A stretch of 64,000 bases of DNA from Hyphomicrobium sp. (GTDB taxonomy: Bacteria > Pseudomonadota > Alphaproteobacteria > Rhizobiales > Hyphomicrobiaceae): NCBI GenBank assembly GCA_002928735.1, contig PERL01000014.1:1-64000 (forward strand). The letters are read 5' to 3'. How positions within the stretch are numbered: position 1 is the first letter of the stretch; each line of letters starts with the position of its first letter. This document shows positions 1 to 7,969 of the stretch, in pieces. Both the position numbers and the translations under genes were made by a program. A model generated the notes under the pieces. The model searched no databases. It was given only the letters and a program-made list of their open reading frames with translations, and was not told where the DNA came from.

Positions 1-14
1 CGGAGTAGCGAGAT

Positions 15-67
15 GTGGATTTGATATCGATATTACGGCTTACGCCGATATCGATATCAAATCCCAC
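15..67. repeat. Long inverted repeat upstream of mobC (candidate oriT or operator)
   Basis: Two 17-base arms at 17-33 and 48-64 are perfect reverse complements, separated by 14 bases. The central bases can form a further 4-bp stem (36-39 with 44-47). The pairing continues outward to 15 and 67 if one base is bulged. Each arm also contains the self-complementary 12-mer GATATCGATATC. It lies about 100 bases before mobC and the relaxase gene, where a transfer origin or an autoregulatory operator is common. The repeat is seen directly; its function is inferred. Confidence 0.75.
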
Positions 68-161
68 TCGCCGGGGAGAGTGCTCCGCCACTCCCCTGGA
101 CCCCTCCGGTCAGGGCGGCGCTTTCGCGGCGCCCCGAACCCAACAATGATGAGGCGATCAA

Positions 162-626
162 GTGCCCCGACGACGCACACACGCGAAGGCAACGCGCAGC
201 CGTATGGTTTGCATCCGCATGACCGACGAGGACTACGCGCTCAAAGCCGCCCAGGCTAAAGAGCTTGGCCTGACCGTCTCGGGTCTCTGCGAAAAGCTGG
301 TGCTGACCGGCAAGGTCGATATGTCGGGGCGGCCCGCGTACCGGGTTATGGACCCGGCGCTGTTCACCGAGCTTCGGCGCATCGGCAACAACGTGAACCA
401 GATCGCCCATGCCACAAACAGCAACCTGCCTACGGACGTTATGTTCGCCTGGCGGTCCGTCAACAATCTGATGAGCGCCCTGCTCTCGGACGAACTTCTC
501 TCTCAAAAAATCGCAGCCCTAAGGACAAGGACAGACGACGGTGATTCCGCGCCTCCACAAACGCGGGCAGAGTTTCAAAGGAGCGTGCGGGTACATCCTG
601 CACGACGCACAGAAGACTTCCCGTGA
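162..626 (+). CDS. mobC: MobC-family mobilisation (relaxosome accessory) protein
   Basis: Predicted 154-residue basic protein resembling the bacterial MobC mobilisation family. Such proteins bind near oriT and help the relaxase open the DNA. A ribbon-helix-helix-like N-terminal half (around residues 18-50) is followed by the typical segment RRIGNNVNQIAHATN near residues 70-84, which marks this family. Translation appears to start at GTG 162; no strong ribosome binding site is visible. The 3' end overlaps the relaxase frame by 86 bases, a usual arrangement for mobC-relaxase pairs. The gene probably belongs to an integrated mobilizable element ending at the tRNA-Ala gene downstream. Confidence 0.8.
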   Translation: MPRRRTHAKATRSRMVCIRMTDEDYALKAAQAKELGLTVSGLCEKLVLTGKVDMSGRPAYRVMDPALFTELRRIGNNVNQIAHATNSNLPTDVMFAWRSVNNLMSALLSDELLSQKIAALRTRTDDGDSAPPQTRAEFQRSVRVHPARRTEDFP

Positions 627-1890
627 CCGGGTCCTTTGGAGCGCAACGCAAAACCTCGTCTCGCGGGCAGAAGACGCCTGGTTCGAGATGTTTGCGACCG
701 CGCGCGATCAGGCGGTGCTCAAACAGAAATCCGGCCAGGATGCACGAGGGCGAAAGAATACGAAGCCCGTCCTCCATGTCTCCCTATCCTGGGCGATTAC
801 CGACAACCCAACATCGGAGCACATGCTCGAAACTGCTAGGGCAGCGCTGAATGCCATGGGACTTGCAGACCATCAGGCAGTGATCGCCGCTCACGGCGAC
901 AAGCAGCACCTTCACGTGCACATGGTGGTCAACACCATCCATCCCGAGACCGGGATGACGGCACCCCTTAAGTATACAAAGGAACGCCTCTCCCGTTGGG
1001 CTGAAGGTTATGAGCGGGCGCATGGCATCCATTGCGAGCAGCGCGTCGAGAATAACCGGCTGCGCGACGACGCCATCAAGGCCAGGCAGGCCAACGGCCT
1101 TCTCATGATCGGCGATCTCAGCAAGGCAGGCGAGCTGAATGCCGGCGCAGACCCTGTTCCTTATGTCCCCGTAAAGTACAAAGGGCCAAGCCGCAGCGAC
1201 TGGTTCGCGCTCAAAGATTTGAAAGACCGCATGAAGCGCCTGCGCGCGGAGGTCGATTTGTCACTTCGTGTCGAGCGCAATGCTTTGCGCGAGCGGCACG
1301 ATCGGGAATTCAAGGCGCTTGGCCGCAATACCTATGCCGCGATCGATCAGGCAAGAGCCGGCGTGCGACAGGTATTCAAGCCGCATTGGCGTGACCTGTA
1401 TCGCGCCCAGAAGCGCGAGCTTCGGCATGTTGCCGGCGCAGCCACGCTCTTTGAGCGGGCCGTCTTCGTGTTCGGGCAGCGCGAACGGCTTGGACGGGGC
1501 AAGCCAATCTCAGTTCGCACTGCCATCGAGCTTATTCGCCGGCCAGGAAAGCTGCTATCGCGCATCGAGGCTGTCCATACGCGCGAACGGCGCTCGCTGG
1601 CCCAGGCTGAAAAAGCCGAGCTCCATGTCTACAGCGACCGGATCTGGGCGCAGCACGCCGGCCGCGTCGATCGCCTTAAGGCCGAGCAGTCCGCTGAGCG
1701 CGCGCAACAACGCGATGAACATTTTGCGGCAACGCGACGCGTCACTCTGCAGATGGCCAAAGCGTCGCTCGCGAATGATTTACAGAGGGTTCCCGCTAAT
1801 GATCACGCGGGCCGCGCGGTCGAGATCAAACAGCGCATGGCCGAGTGGCGGGCAAAGAATGCGGGGAAGGACTTTGGACGAGAACTTTGA
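541..1890 (+). CDS. Relaxase / mobilization nuclease (MobA/VirD2-like)
   Basis: Predicted 449-residue relaxase that would nick oriT and lead the DNA strand into a recipient. The catalytic metal-binding His cluster HGDKQHLHVHMVVN lies at residues 118-131 and fits the HxDxxHxHxxxN motif of MobA/VirD2 relaxases. HVSLSW (79-84) is the preceding conserved strand, and Tyr18 is a candidate nicking tyrosine. Residues beyond about 220 are charged, probably helical and lack a recognisable helicase or primase domain. GTG 541 lies inside mobC, so the pair is probably translationally linked. No coupling protein or type IV secretion genes are visible, which suggests a mobilizable rather than self-transmissible element. 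Confidence 0.85.
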   Translation: MIPRLHKRGQSFKGACGYILHDAQKTSRDRVLWSATQNLVSRAEDAWFEMFATARDQAVLKQKSGQDARGRKNTKPVLHVSLSWAITDNPTSEHMLETARAALNAMGLADHQAVIAAHGDKQHLHVHMVVNTIHPETGMTAPLKYTKERLSRWAEGYERAHGIHCEQRVENNRLRDDAIKARQANGLLMIGDLSKAGELNAGADPVPYVPVKYKGPSRSDWFALKDLKDRMKRLRAEVDLSLRVERNALRERHDREFKALGRNTYAAIDQARAGVRQVFKPHWRDLYRAQKRELRHVAGAATLFERAVFVFGQRERLGRGKPISVRTAIELIRRPGKLLSRIEAVHTRERRSLAQAEKAELHVYSDRIWAQHAGRVDRLKAEQSAERAQQRDEHFAATRRVTLQMAKASLANDLQRVPANDHAGRAVEIKQRMAEWRAKNAGKDFGREL

Positions 1891-1902
1891 ACGCTAGGGA
1901 CA

Positions 1903-2385
1903 TCACTGCCTGAACGAGAACTCCACTTCGAGCCGCGATGCCATGCCAAGATGTACAACGCGCATCTCTGACCCGTTTGGAAGAACTTGGAATCCAAGCT
2001 TTCGATACCAATCGATGAGCTTGTCGGCCCTGTACTCGAATGGCCGGTCCGGTGCCCAATCTCGCGGCTTCAGAGGGGTCGGCGTGCCAATCAGAGAGAC
2101 GCCGCACCGCGCCAGTTGCTTCGTTAGCTTTTTCAGTAGCTCAGTGCCGGCTCCCGCTTGATCAGAGACGATCATGCCAAGCCAGACGACACGATCGTCG
2201 TCAATCCACTCTTGTCGGAAGTTCTGATACTTGCCGAATTCTAGCTGCGTTAGCGCCCCGGTGACGGACTTCGACCGCCGAAGTAGTTTCGGGTGGCTGA
2301 ATGCCTCGAAATAGAACTCTTCTTCGTCGCTGCCGGCAAGCCATGCAGCCTTCAGTTCATCAAGTCTCTCAGCGGGTGTCGACAT
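1903..2385 (-). CDS. GNAT-like acetyltransferase (putative)
   Basis: Predicted 160-residue protein, start ATG at 2385. The C-terminal stretch LIDWYRKLGFQVLPNG has the look of the last conserved strands of GNAT N-acetyltransferases, where a xxWYxKxGF motif precedes the final strand. The usual acetyl-CoA loop (Q/RxxGxG/A) is only weakly suggested by VSDQAGAGTELLKKL. The substrate cannot be guessed. It is convergent with the relaxase and lies between that gene and tRNA-Ala, so it is probably cargo of the mobile element. Confidence in the open frame is good; confidence in the family is moderate. Confidence 0.55.
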   Translation of the reverse strand: MSTPAERLDELKAAWLAGSDEEEFYFEAFSHPKLLRRSKSVTGALTQLEFGKYQNFRQEWIDDDRVVWLGMIVSDQAGAGTELLKKLTKQLARCGVSLIGTPTPLKPRDWAPDRPFEYRADKLIDWYRKLGFQVLPNGSEMRVVHLGMASRLEVEFSFRQ

Positions 2386-2444
2386 AGAACTCTGTCGATA
2401 GATGAGCGCTTACAAACCTCTTAGAACCCGCCGGAACATGCATC

Positions 2445-2467
2445 GGTGTGCGACAGGTGTGCGACAG
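2445..2467. repeat. Tandem 11-base direct repeat near tRNA-Ala
   Basis: The unit GGTGTGCGACA occurs twice in a row (2445-2455 and 2456-2466), followed by another G. It lies about 45 bases from the encoded CCA end of tRNA-Ala, inside the inferred end of the mobile element. Short direct repeats in this position can be arm-type binding sites of a tyrosine integrase. That role is inferred; no integrase gene is in the window. Confidence 0.6.
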
Positions 2468-2511
2468 AGACTTGCTGGATTTTCGTCGACGAACTAACTG
2501 TTTGATTTAAT

Positions 2512-2587
2512 TGGTGGAGCCGAGGAGGATCGAACTCCTGACCTCTGCAGTGCGATTGCAGCGCTCTCCCATCTGAGCTACGGCCCC
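2512..2587 (-). tRNA. tRNA-Ala (anticodon CGC)
   Basis: On the minus strand the sequence folds as a full cloverleaf with a 7-bp acceptor stem containing the alanine identity pair G3-U70. The anticodon stem CTGCA/TGCAG flanks the loop ATCGCAC, giving anticodon CGC (codon GCG). The TTCGATC T-loop is present. The mature body is 2515-2587 and the CCA end is encoded at 2512-2514. The 3' end faces the mobilisation genes, the orientation expected when an element has integrated into a tRNA 3' end. Confidence 0.95.
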
Positions 2588-2756
2588 GGACCCTGGGAGG
2601 CGGCATTTACGGACGGGGGTTTGGGGTTGTCAAGGAACGGGGCGGGAACGGTGGATAGGTGGCGGACGGGGCTCATGGCGGGGCGTCCCGGCTTGCCCCA
2701 CCAGCCCGGGGCAGGTACACCACAGGCTCGCGAGACGGCCGCAGCGGCGAGGACAC

Positions 2757-3047
2757 ATGCTCGAATTTCTCAGCTTCATCAATTACGTCATCAATCTCTA
2801 CAGCTACGTGGTCTTCGCCGCGGTGATCATGAGCTTTCTGCTGGCGTTCAACGTCATCAATCCACGCAACCAGGTCGTGCAAATTATCTGGACCACATTG
2901 AACGCGCTGACGGAACCGCTGCTCGGGCCGATCCGCCGGATGCTGCCCGATTTGGGCGCCATCGATCTGTCACCGGTCGTTCTACTCCTCGGCCTTTATT
3001 TTATTCAGAGCGTCGTGATCACGAACATCGCTAAGGCGTTTGTTTAG
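2757..3047 (+). CDS. YggT family membrane protein
   Basis: Predicted 96-residue integral membrane protein with two hydrophobic segments (roughly residues 5-32 and 64-90). Between them lies the family's characteristic stretch LTEPLLGPIRRMLPDLGAID. YggT proteins are linked to ion stress tolerance and cell-envelope assembly in other bacteria, but their biochemical role is unsettled. It is followed by a DUF167 gene, a pairing common in Proteobacteria. ATG 2757 gives the usual family length. Confidence 0.9.
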   Translation: MLEFLSFINYVINLYSYVVFAAVIMSFLLAFNVINPRNQVVQIIWTTLNALTEPLLGPIRRMLPDLGAIDLSPVVLLLGLYFIQSVVITNIAKAFV

Positions 3048-3088
3048 TGATGGCGGGCGCGCCTGTCCGGCACCTGTGAGGGTTGCTC

Positions 3089-3415
3089 ATGGCGGACGGC
3101 GAGCAACCCTGGCGGATCAGCGACGGGTGCGTCATCGTGCGCGTGCGCGTCTCTCCGAAATCGTCCAAAGATACAATTGACGGGGTCGAACTGACCGCCG
3201 AGGGCCCGGCTTTCAAGGTCAGGGTTCGGGCGGTTCCGGCCGACGGGGAGGCCAACGAGGCCGTGGAGCGACAGCTCGCGGACTGGCTGGACGTCCCCAA
3301 GAGCCGCGTCGCGGTGGCCTCCGGTCACCAGTCACGCGTGAAATCCCTAAAGATTACGGGTGATGCGACGAGCCTCGACAACCGGCTCGCGGCGCGCCTG
3401 TTGGAATTGACCTGA
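3089..3415 (+). CDS. DUF167 (YggU) family protein
   Basis: Predicted 108-residue soluble protein with the DUF167 signatures [23 protein letters not shown] and [11 protein letters not shown]. The family is small, widespread and of unknown function. An ATG at 3089 is preceded by a good ribosome binding site (GAGGG about 6 bases away), so it is preferred over the TTG at 3083. The gene follows yggT by about 40 bases and probably shares its transcript; folD follows 50 bases later. Confidence 0.88.
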   Translation: MADGEQPWRISDGCVIVRVRVSPKSSKDTIDGVELTAEGPAFKVRVRAVPADGEANEAVERQLADWLDVPKSRVAVASGHQSRVKSLKITGDATSLDNRLAARLLELT

Positions 3416-3465
3416 AGTCCGCACTCAACACCGCTCAAGCACAATCACCCGCAGAGGAGAGCCCC

Positions 3466-4338
3466 ATGCAAACGCGTGTTATCGACGGCAAAGCCGTTGC
3501 CGCCGAGGTCCGCGCCGGAGTCGCGAAGGACGTGGCCGCTTTGAAGGCCGATCATGGCATCACCCCCGGCTTGGCCGTGGTTCTGGTGGGCGAAGATCCG
3601 GCGAGCAAGGTCTACGTCAAGAACAAGGGCGAGCAGACCAAGGAAGCTGGCATGAACTCCTGGGAGTACAAGCTCCCGGCGGAAACGAGCGAGGCCGATA
3701 TTCTGGCCATTGTGCAAAAGCTCAACAACGATCCGGCCGTGAACGGCATCCTGGTGCAGCTACCGCTGCCCAAGCACGTCAACGCCGAGCGCGTCTTGAA
3801 CACCATTGACCCGAATAAGGACGTGGACGGGTTCCATCCCGTGAACGTCGGGCGGCTGTGGATCGGCGAGCGCACGCTGGTTCCGTGCACGCCGACGGGA
3901 TCGGTCATTCTGGCCAAGACGGTGCAGCCCAATCTTTCGGGTCTGCATGCGGTGGTCATCGGCCGGTCCAACATCGTCGGCAAGCCGGTTTCGGCGCTGC
4001 TGCTGCGGGAAAATTGCACGGTCACGGTCGCTCATTCGCGCACGAAGAACATCGAAGCGGTCGTCAAGGGCGCCGATATCGTCGTGGCGGCGGTCGGCAT
4101 TCCTGAGATGGTGAAGGGCGACTGGCTGAAGCCGGGCGCCATCGTGATCGATGTCGGCATCAACCGCGTGCCGTCGGAGAATGGGAAGACCAAGCTCGTG
4201 GGCGACTGCGATTATGCCAGCTGCGCGGCGGTGGCCGGCGCCATCACGCCGGTGCCCGGCGGTGTCGGGCCCATGACCATTGCCTGCCTGCTGCAGAACA
4301 CCTTGGAAGCGGCCAAGATCCAGCACGGGATCAAGTAA
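3466..4338 (+). CDS. folD: Bifunctional methylenetetrahydrofolate dehydrogenase/cyclohydrolase FolD
   Basis: Predicted 290-residue cytosolic enzyme interconverting 5,10-methylene-THF, methenyl-THF and 10-formyl-THF with NADP. Family signatures are clear: [16 protein letters not shown] carries the catalytic lysine, QLPLPKHVN and [11 protein letters not shown] bind folate, [15 protein letters not shown] is the nucleotide-binding turn, and VPGGVGPMT is close to the C-terminus. The length is normal. A strong purine-rich ribosome binding site (AGAGGAGAG) precedes ATG 3466. A terminator follows at 4365-4395, closing the yggT-DUF167-folD unit. Confidence 0.97.
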   Translation: MQTRVIDGKAVAAEVRAGVAKDVAALKADHGITPGLAVVLVGEDPASKVYVKNKGEQTKEAGMNSWEYKLPAETSEADILAIVQKLNNDPAVNGILVQLPLPKHVNAERVLNTIDPNKDVDGFHPVNVGRLWIGERTLVPCTPTGSVILAKTVQPNLSGLHAVVIGRSNIVGKPVSALLLRENCTVTVAHSRTKNIEAVVKGADIVVAAVGIPEMVKGDWLKPGAIVIDVGINRVPSENGKTKLVGDCDYASCAAVAGAITPVPGGVGPMTIACLLQNTLEAAKIQHGIK

Positions 4339-4364
4339 GGCGGCCATTTCCGGCTCATTGCGAG

Positions 4365-4395
4365 AAGGGCGCTCCAGGGGGCGCCCTTTTTGTTT
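4365..4395 (+). terminator. Rho-independent terminator after folD
   Basis: The stem AAGGGCGC (4365-4372) pairs with GCGCCCTT (4381-4388) around an 8-base loop and runs into a T-rich tract (TTTTTGTTT). It ends the folD transcript. It also shows that the longest upstream start of the next frame (TTG 4390), which sits in the T tract, cannot be the true start. Confidence 0.85.
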
Positions 4396-4500
4396 AGGCG
4401 AAGGGATGGTTTACACGTCGCAGGGGGTTTCGGGGCGGCCCGGGCTTGGCTAGTGTCGCCCCACGAACCGGACCGGACCTTCCACCATCGAGAGCCCCGT

Positions 4501-5097
4501 TTGAAACCCCTTGGTCTCTGGACCCTGCCAAATGCGATCACTTGGTATCGCGTTGCGGCTGCGGTGCCGATCATTTTGTTGCTGGTGAATGGTTCCAACG
4601 CGGCGCTGTGGGCGGCGCTGGGGCTGATGGTGATTGCCGAGGTTTCGGACGGCGTGGATGGGTGGGTTGCGCGGCGCACCGGTCAGGTGTCAGCGGTCGG
4701 CAAAATCCTCGATCCGATGGCCGACAGTCTCTATCGCGTGTCGGTGTTCACAGCGTTTGCGGCCAATCGCTGGATGCCGGTGTGGATGTTGATTGTAATG
4801 GCCGCGCGGGAGATCGCGCAGGCCCATTTGCGGATCGTCGCGGAATCCCACATCGGCACCATGGCCGCCCGCTGGAGCGGGAAGATCAAAGCGGCCGCGC
4901 AAGGTTTGAGCCAGCTGGGCATCACTTTTCTGTTCGCCTTTTATGCCGGCGCTCCTCCCGAAAGCCTCATCTTCTTCACGTGGCTTTTGCTCTTTGTCAC
5001 GACCGCGCTTTCGGTGTGGTCGTTCTTCGACTACGTCTGGCTGATCTACTCGGCGAGATCCGCGCGCAAAGCCGTTCAATTCAGCAAACAACCTTGA
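4501..5097 (+). CDS. CDP-alcohol phosphatidyltransferase family protein
   Basis: Predicted membrane enzyme (198 residues from TTG 4501) transferring a phosphatidyl group from a CDP-linked lipid to an alcohol. The complete family motif D-x2-DG-x2-AR-x8-G-x3-D-x3-D is present: SDGVDGWVARRTGQ followed by VGKILDPMADS. Several hydrophobic segments follow, as expected. The acceptor alcohol cannot be told from sequence. TTG 4501 is chosen because GAGAG lies just upstream and the protein then begins just before the usual LPN-x-ITxxR entry; GTG 4453 is the main alternative. The next gene, 4 bases downstream, is a degenerate homologue. Confidence 0.85.
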   Translation: MKPLGLWTLPNAITWYRVAAAVPIILLLVNGSNAALWAALGLMVIAEVSDGVDGWVARRTGQVSAVGKILDPMADSLYRVSVFTAFAANRWMPVWMLIVMAAREIAQAHLRIVAESHIGTMAARWSGKIKAAAQGLSQLGITFLFAFYAGAPPESLIFFTWLLLFVTTALSVWSFFDYVWLIYSARSARKAVQFSKQP

Positions 5098-5101
5098 TCG
5101 A

Positions 5102-5683
5102 ATGCGCATGCAGCCCGAAATCAAAAAGCCGTCTGCCATTCTCGATCTTTTGAGTTTTTTGCGTCCGTTTCTGGGCTTCGTGTGCGTGCCCCTGATCCTG
5201 GGCCAAACGACACAAGGATTGACGTTCGTTGCTGCGGTGATCGCACTTGCGCTGCTCATTCATTTTGTCACCACGGCATCCAGTCAGCGGCATGGGAAGG
5301 GGGATGACTTCCGTCTCATTCTCGACTCGGCGTGCGAGAGTATTTTTCATTTCACGATTTACATTGCTCTGATGCTGATGGGTTGGTTCCCAATTTGGGC
5401 GCTGTTCGTTTGCTATGCAGGCGACCTGCTCGTGCCTTACCTTTGCGTGCTCGCCCGTCAGCGCGGGGCTAATGTTGTTTACAGGCCGTCTCTGACCTTA
5501 CGCACCGCGACCCATGCACTTGTTCAGGCAGCACTTATTTTGCCGCACATCGCGGGGCCTGCTCTGGCACCTGAGGCCAGTCCTTCGGTCAGCTTCTGGC
5601 TTTCCTGCCTCGCAATCGCGGTAACGATCGTAACCGTCATCGACTACAGCCTCGCCATTCTCAGTCCACGCACGAAAAGTTAG
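5102..5683 (+). CDS. Degenerate CDP-alcohol phosphatidyltransferase-like membrane protein
   Basis: Predicted 193-residue, multi-spanning membrane protein. It opens with a LSFLRPFLGF stretch like the N-terminus of CDP-alcohol phosphatidyltransferases. In the region aligning with the active site of its neighbour, the two leading Asp, the Gly and the Ala-Arg are replaced (HFVTTASSQRHGKG). Only the third Asp remains in RLILDSACES, and the fourth is Glu. By inference it is inactive or has a changed chemistry, perhaps a partner of the complete enzyme encoded immediately upstream. No terminator separates the two genes. Confidence 0.65.
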   Translation: MRMQPEIKKPSAILDLLSFLRPFLGFVCVPLILGQTTQGLTFVAAVIALALLIHFVTTASSQRHGKGDDFRLILDSACESIFHFTIYIALMLMGWFPIWALFVCYAGDLLVPYLCVLARQRGANVVYRPSLTLRTATHALVQAALILPHIAGPALAPEASPSVSFWLSCLAIAVTIVTVIDYSLAILSPRTKS

Positions 5684-6081
5684 TCAAAGTGCGCCTTCGC
5701 GCGGGCCCGCGGGGATGCGCGTGGTTCTGGCGTAGGGCCGGTTTTCCTATGGCTTAGACATTGGCGGAGCTGACAGTTCGCCCGCTGCGGCTTTACCGTT
5801 TGATCAGGCAGAGCGCCTCGCTTCCCCGTTGGCATCGCGTGTGCTGAAGTCTGACGCTTGTCAGAAGGTTGTGCGATCTATTCACCTTGATCCGGCTCAA
5901 ATGCCTTGTCCGGCAGTCGCGGCATCGGATAGTGTTTGTGTCAGCACTAGTTGACAAACGGGCGCTGCAGTCGTGTGGGCCCGGCGCGCTCTTGGGGAAG
6001 ACAGGCGGATTGCCGGCTCGTTCGAGCGGCGCCCGTCTGGCGCGCAGGTCGACGGTCTGGTGACTCTATTTTGAGGTGGTC
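5684..6081. other. Intergenic region before the Fnr-type regulator
   Basis: This 398-base stretch holds no convincing gene; the small frames in it have no family character. It contains the Fnr/FixK-like box at 5887-5900 and an imperfect inverted repeat (GTTTGT at 5934-5939 against ACAAAC at 5954-5959). It probably serves as the promoter and leader region of the regulator gene. Confidence 0.6.
5887..5900. promoter_or_regulatory. Fnr/FixK-type box upstream of the Fnr-like gene
   Basis: TTGATCCGGCTCAA matches the anaerobox consensus TTGAT-N4-ATCAA at nine of ten defined positions. It lies 182 bases before the start of an Fnr-family gene, so oxygen-linked autoregulation or control by a second FixK is plausible. 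The match is seen; the regulation is inferred. Confidence 0.5.
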
Positions 6082-6804
6082 ATGGCAGAGCATCTGCTTC
6101 GCTGCGACAGCTGTGCCGTGCGCCACCGCGCGGTCTGCGGTGCGCTGGAGCGTGACGAAGTCGCAAGGCTCAGCGCAATTGCGCATCATAAACTATTGCC
6201 GCCCGGTCAGGTCATTTTGCACGACAATGCAGAGATGCATTACTTTGCGAACATTGTGTCGGGCGTGGTGAAACTCACAAAGACGCTCGCCGATGGCCGG
6301 CAGCAGATTGTCGGTTTGCAGTTCGCCTCGGATTTTCTCGGCCGCCCGTTTCGGGCTAACAGCCCGTACCATGCGGAGACCGTCACAGACGTTCACCTGT
6401 GCACCTACGACAAGGGGCAGTTCGAGCGGCTGGTGAAAGAGATCGAGGGGTTCGAGCACCGACTGTTCCAGAACACACTCGATGAGCTCGACAGTGCGCG
6501 GGAGTGGATGCTGCTGCTCGGGCGCAAGAGCGCAGGAGAGAAGGTGGCCAGTTTCCTTTTGATGGTGGCGCGCCGCATGGAATCGATTGGCTGCAAGGTT
6601 TCTGACGATCCGGAGCGGCCGCGGTTCAATCTTCCGCTGTCGCGCGCGGAAATTGCCGATTTTCTTGGGCTGACCATTGAGACCGTAAGCCGGCAGATTT
6701 CGCGCATGAAGGTCGACAAAATCATCGCGCTGGAAGGCACGCGTACGATCTCTATTCTCGATATGCAGCGCTTGATGGCGGCCATGGAGCAGGAGCGCGA
6801 TTGA
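6082..6804 (+). CDS. Crp/Fnr family transcriptional regulator (FnrN-like)
   Basis: Predicted 240-residue oxygen-sensing regulator. Three N-terminal cysteines (C8, C11, C19) plus C107 occupy the positions expected for the oxygen-labile [4Fe-4S] cluster of Fnr/FnrN, which FixK proteins lack. A cyclic-nucleotide-binding-like beta roll follows. The C-terminal helix-turn-helix LSRAEIADFLGLTIETVSRQ matches the Fnr recognition helix (E-xx-SR), which reads TTGAT half sites. ATG 6082 is preferred over GTG 6076 because GAGG lies 5 bases upstream. The gene probably governs microaerobic or anaerobic respiration; an Fnr-like box is upstream. Confidence 0.9.
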   Translation: MAEHLLRCDSCAVRHRAVCGALERDEVARLSAIAHHKLLPPGQVILHDNAEMHYFANIVSGVVKLTKTLADGRQQIVGLQFASDFLGRPFRANSPYHAETVTDVHLCTYDKGQFERLVKEIEGFEHRLFQNTLDELDSAREWMLLLGRKSAGEKVASFLLMVARRMESIGCKVSDDPERPRFNLPLSRAEIADFLGLTIETVSRQISRMKVDKIIALEGTRTISILDMQRLMAAMEQERD

Positions 6805-6809
6805 CGCGC

Positions 6810-7646
6810 TTATTGCGGCGAAGAACAGGTGGCGTCGCCGAAGGCTGATGCGTGGATCGACAGATCGGTGATCGACGGTGCCAGGCCAGAGAGCGCGTTG
6901 TCCGGGTCCCAGGCGATGGCGACCTTCTCGAAGCGCGTATCCTTGGCGTCATAGATGAGCAGGTGGCCCGCGAGCGTTTCGCCGGCGCCGGTTATTTCTT
7001 TTAAAACCTCCACGGCTTGCAGCGTTCCGAGCACGCCGACGACAGCGCCCAGAACGCCGACTTCCGCGCAGTTGGCGACTGTTCCGGGCGGAGGCGGCTC
7101 AGGAAACACGCAGCGATAGGTGGGATAGGGCTCGCCGCCGGGCCGCTGTTCGTGTGGTTTTAAAACTGTGAGATGGCCATCGAATGGGCCGACGGCTGCA
7201 AAGACGAGTGTTTTCTTTGCGAAGTAACAGGCGTCGGAGACGAGGTAGCGGGTGGCGAAGTTATCGGAGCCGTCGGCGACGATGTCGTAGCGGCCGATGA
7301 TGTCGAGGGCGTTAGCCGGGGTGAGGCGTTCGGCGTACGTTTCGACAGTGGTGTGCGGATTGATCCGCAGAATTGTGTCGCGTGCGCTCTCGACCTTCAG
7401 TGCGCCGATGTGGGCTGTGTCGTGGGCAATCTGGCGCTGGAGATTGTCCAGTGAGACGCGGTCGTCATCAATGATGCCGATGGTGCCGACGCCGGCGGCG
7501 GCCAAGTAGAGAACGAGGGGCGAGCCCAGTCCGCCTGCGCCGATGACGAGAACGCGGGCCGCCTTCAGGCGCTGCTGGCCTTGGCCGCCGATCTCCTTCA
7601 GGACCAGGTGGCGCTTGTAGCGCTGGATTTCGTCGGGCTTCAGCAT
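6810..7646 (-). CDS. HesA/MoeB/ThiF family adenylyltransferase (E1-like)
   Basis: Predicted 278-residue E1-like enzyme that adenylates the C-terminal Gly-Gly of a sulfur carrier such as MoaD or ThiS. RYKRHLVLKEIGGQGQ and the nucleotide loop VIGAGGLGSPLVLYLAAAGVG are family hallmarks. DDRVSLDNLQRQI and DGSDNFATRYLVSDAC bind ATP and magnesium. The segment around GTVANCAEVGVLG carries the likely catalytic cysteine. The paired CxxC zinc motifs common in MoeB are not evident. ATG 7646 is preferred over the GTG at 7706, which would add a Cys-rich unconserved leader. It is convergent with the Fnr gene (5-base gap). moaA lies elsewhere in this window. Confidence 0.88.
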   Translation of the reverse strand: MLKPDEIQRYKRHLVLKEIGGQGQQRLKAARVLVIGAGGLGSPLVLYLAAAGVGTIGIIDDDRVSLDNLQRQIAHDTAHIGALKVESARDTILRINPHTTVETYAERLTPANALDIIGRYDIVADGSDNFATRYLVSDACYFAKKTLVFAAVGPFDGHLTVLKPHEQRPGGEPYPTYRCVFPEPPPPGTVANCAEVGVLGAVVGVLGTLQAVEVLKEITGAGETLAGHLLIYDAKDTRFEKVAIAWDPDNALSGLAPSITDLSIHASAFGDATCSSPQ

Positions 7647-7969
7647 CTTACTTTCAGGGTTTCTGGTTGCGGCTTCGCATGCGCAGCAATTTTTGTGCTG
7701 CGCCACGTCATGACGGACTACGCAAACACCGCTAGGGTCTTTTCCGGGGAAGTTGCGTCACACACTCCGGCCTTGGCTGTCCAGACAATCACACCTGCAT
7801 CGGTCTCTCAATGGCGGCCGGGCGATTGGATGGGCTTGAGGTGCGCGGCAATGAACCCATCCGGCGCGTAATGCCGGCAATAAGCACCATCCGAGGGCCT
7901 GGGTCACTCCTATCGGGGGACTGGGGGCAACCGGACGTCTCGAACTGCACCTCTGGGGGAGAGCGCACG
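7647..7969. other. Divergent intergenic region
   Basis: About 320 bases separate the E1-like gene and the permease, which point away from each other, so promoters for both should lie here. No clear operator or RNA structure was recognised. A strong ribosome binding site (GGGGGAGAG) sits just before the permease ATG at 7970. Confidence 0.5.

Noticed and set aside
4390-4500. Longer N-terminus of the first CDP-alcohol phosphatidyltransferase from TTG 4390
   Set aside because: That codon lies in the T tract of the folD terminator, and the added residues lack family similarity.
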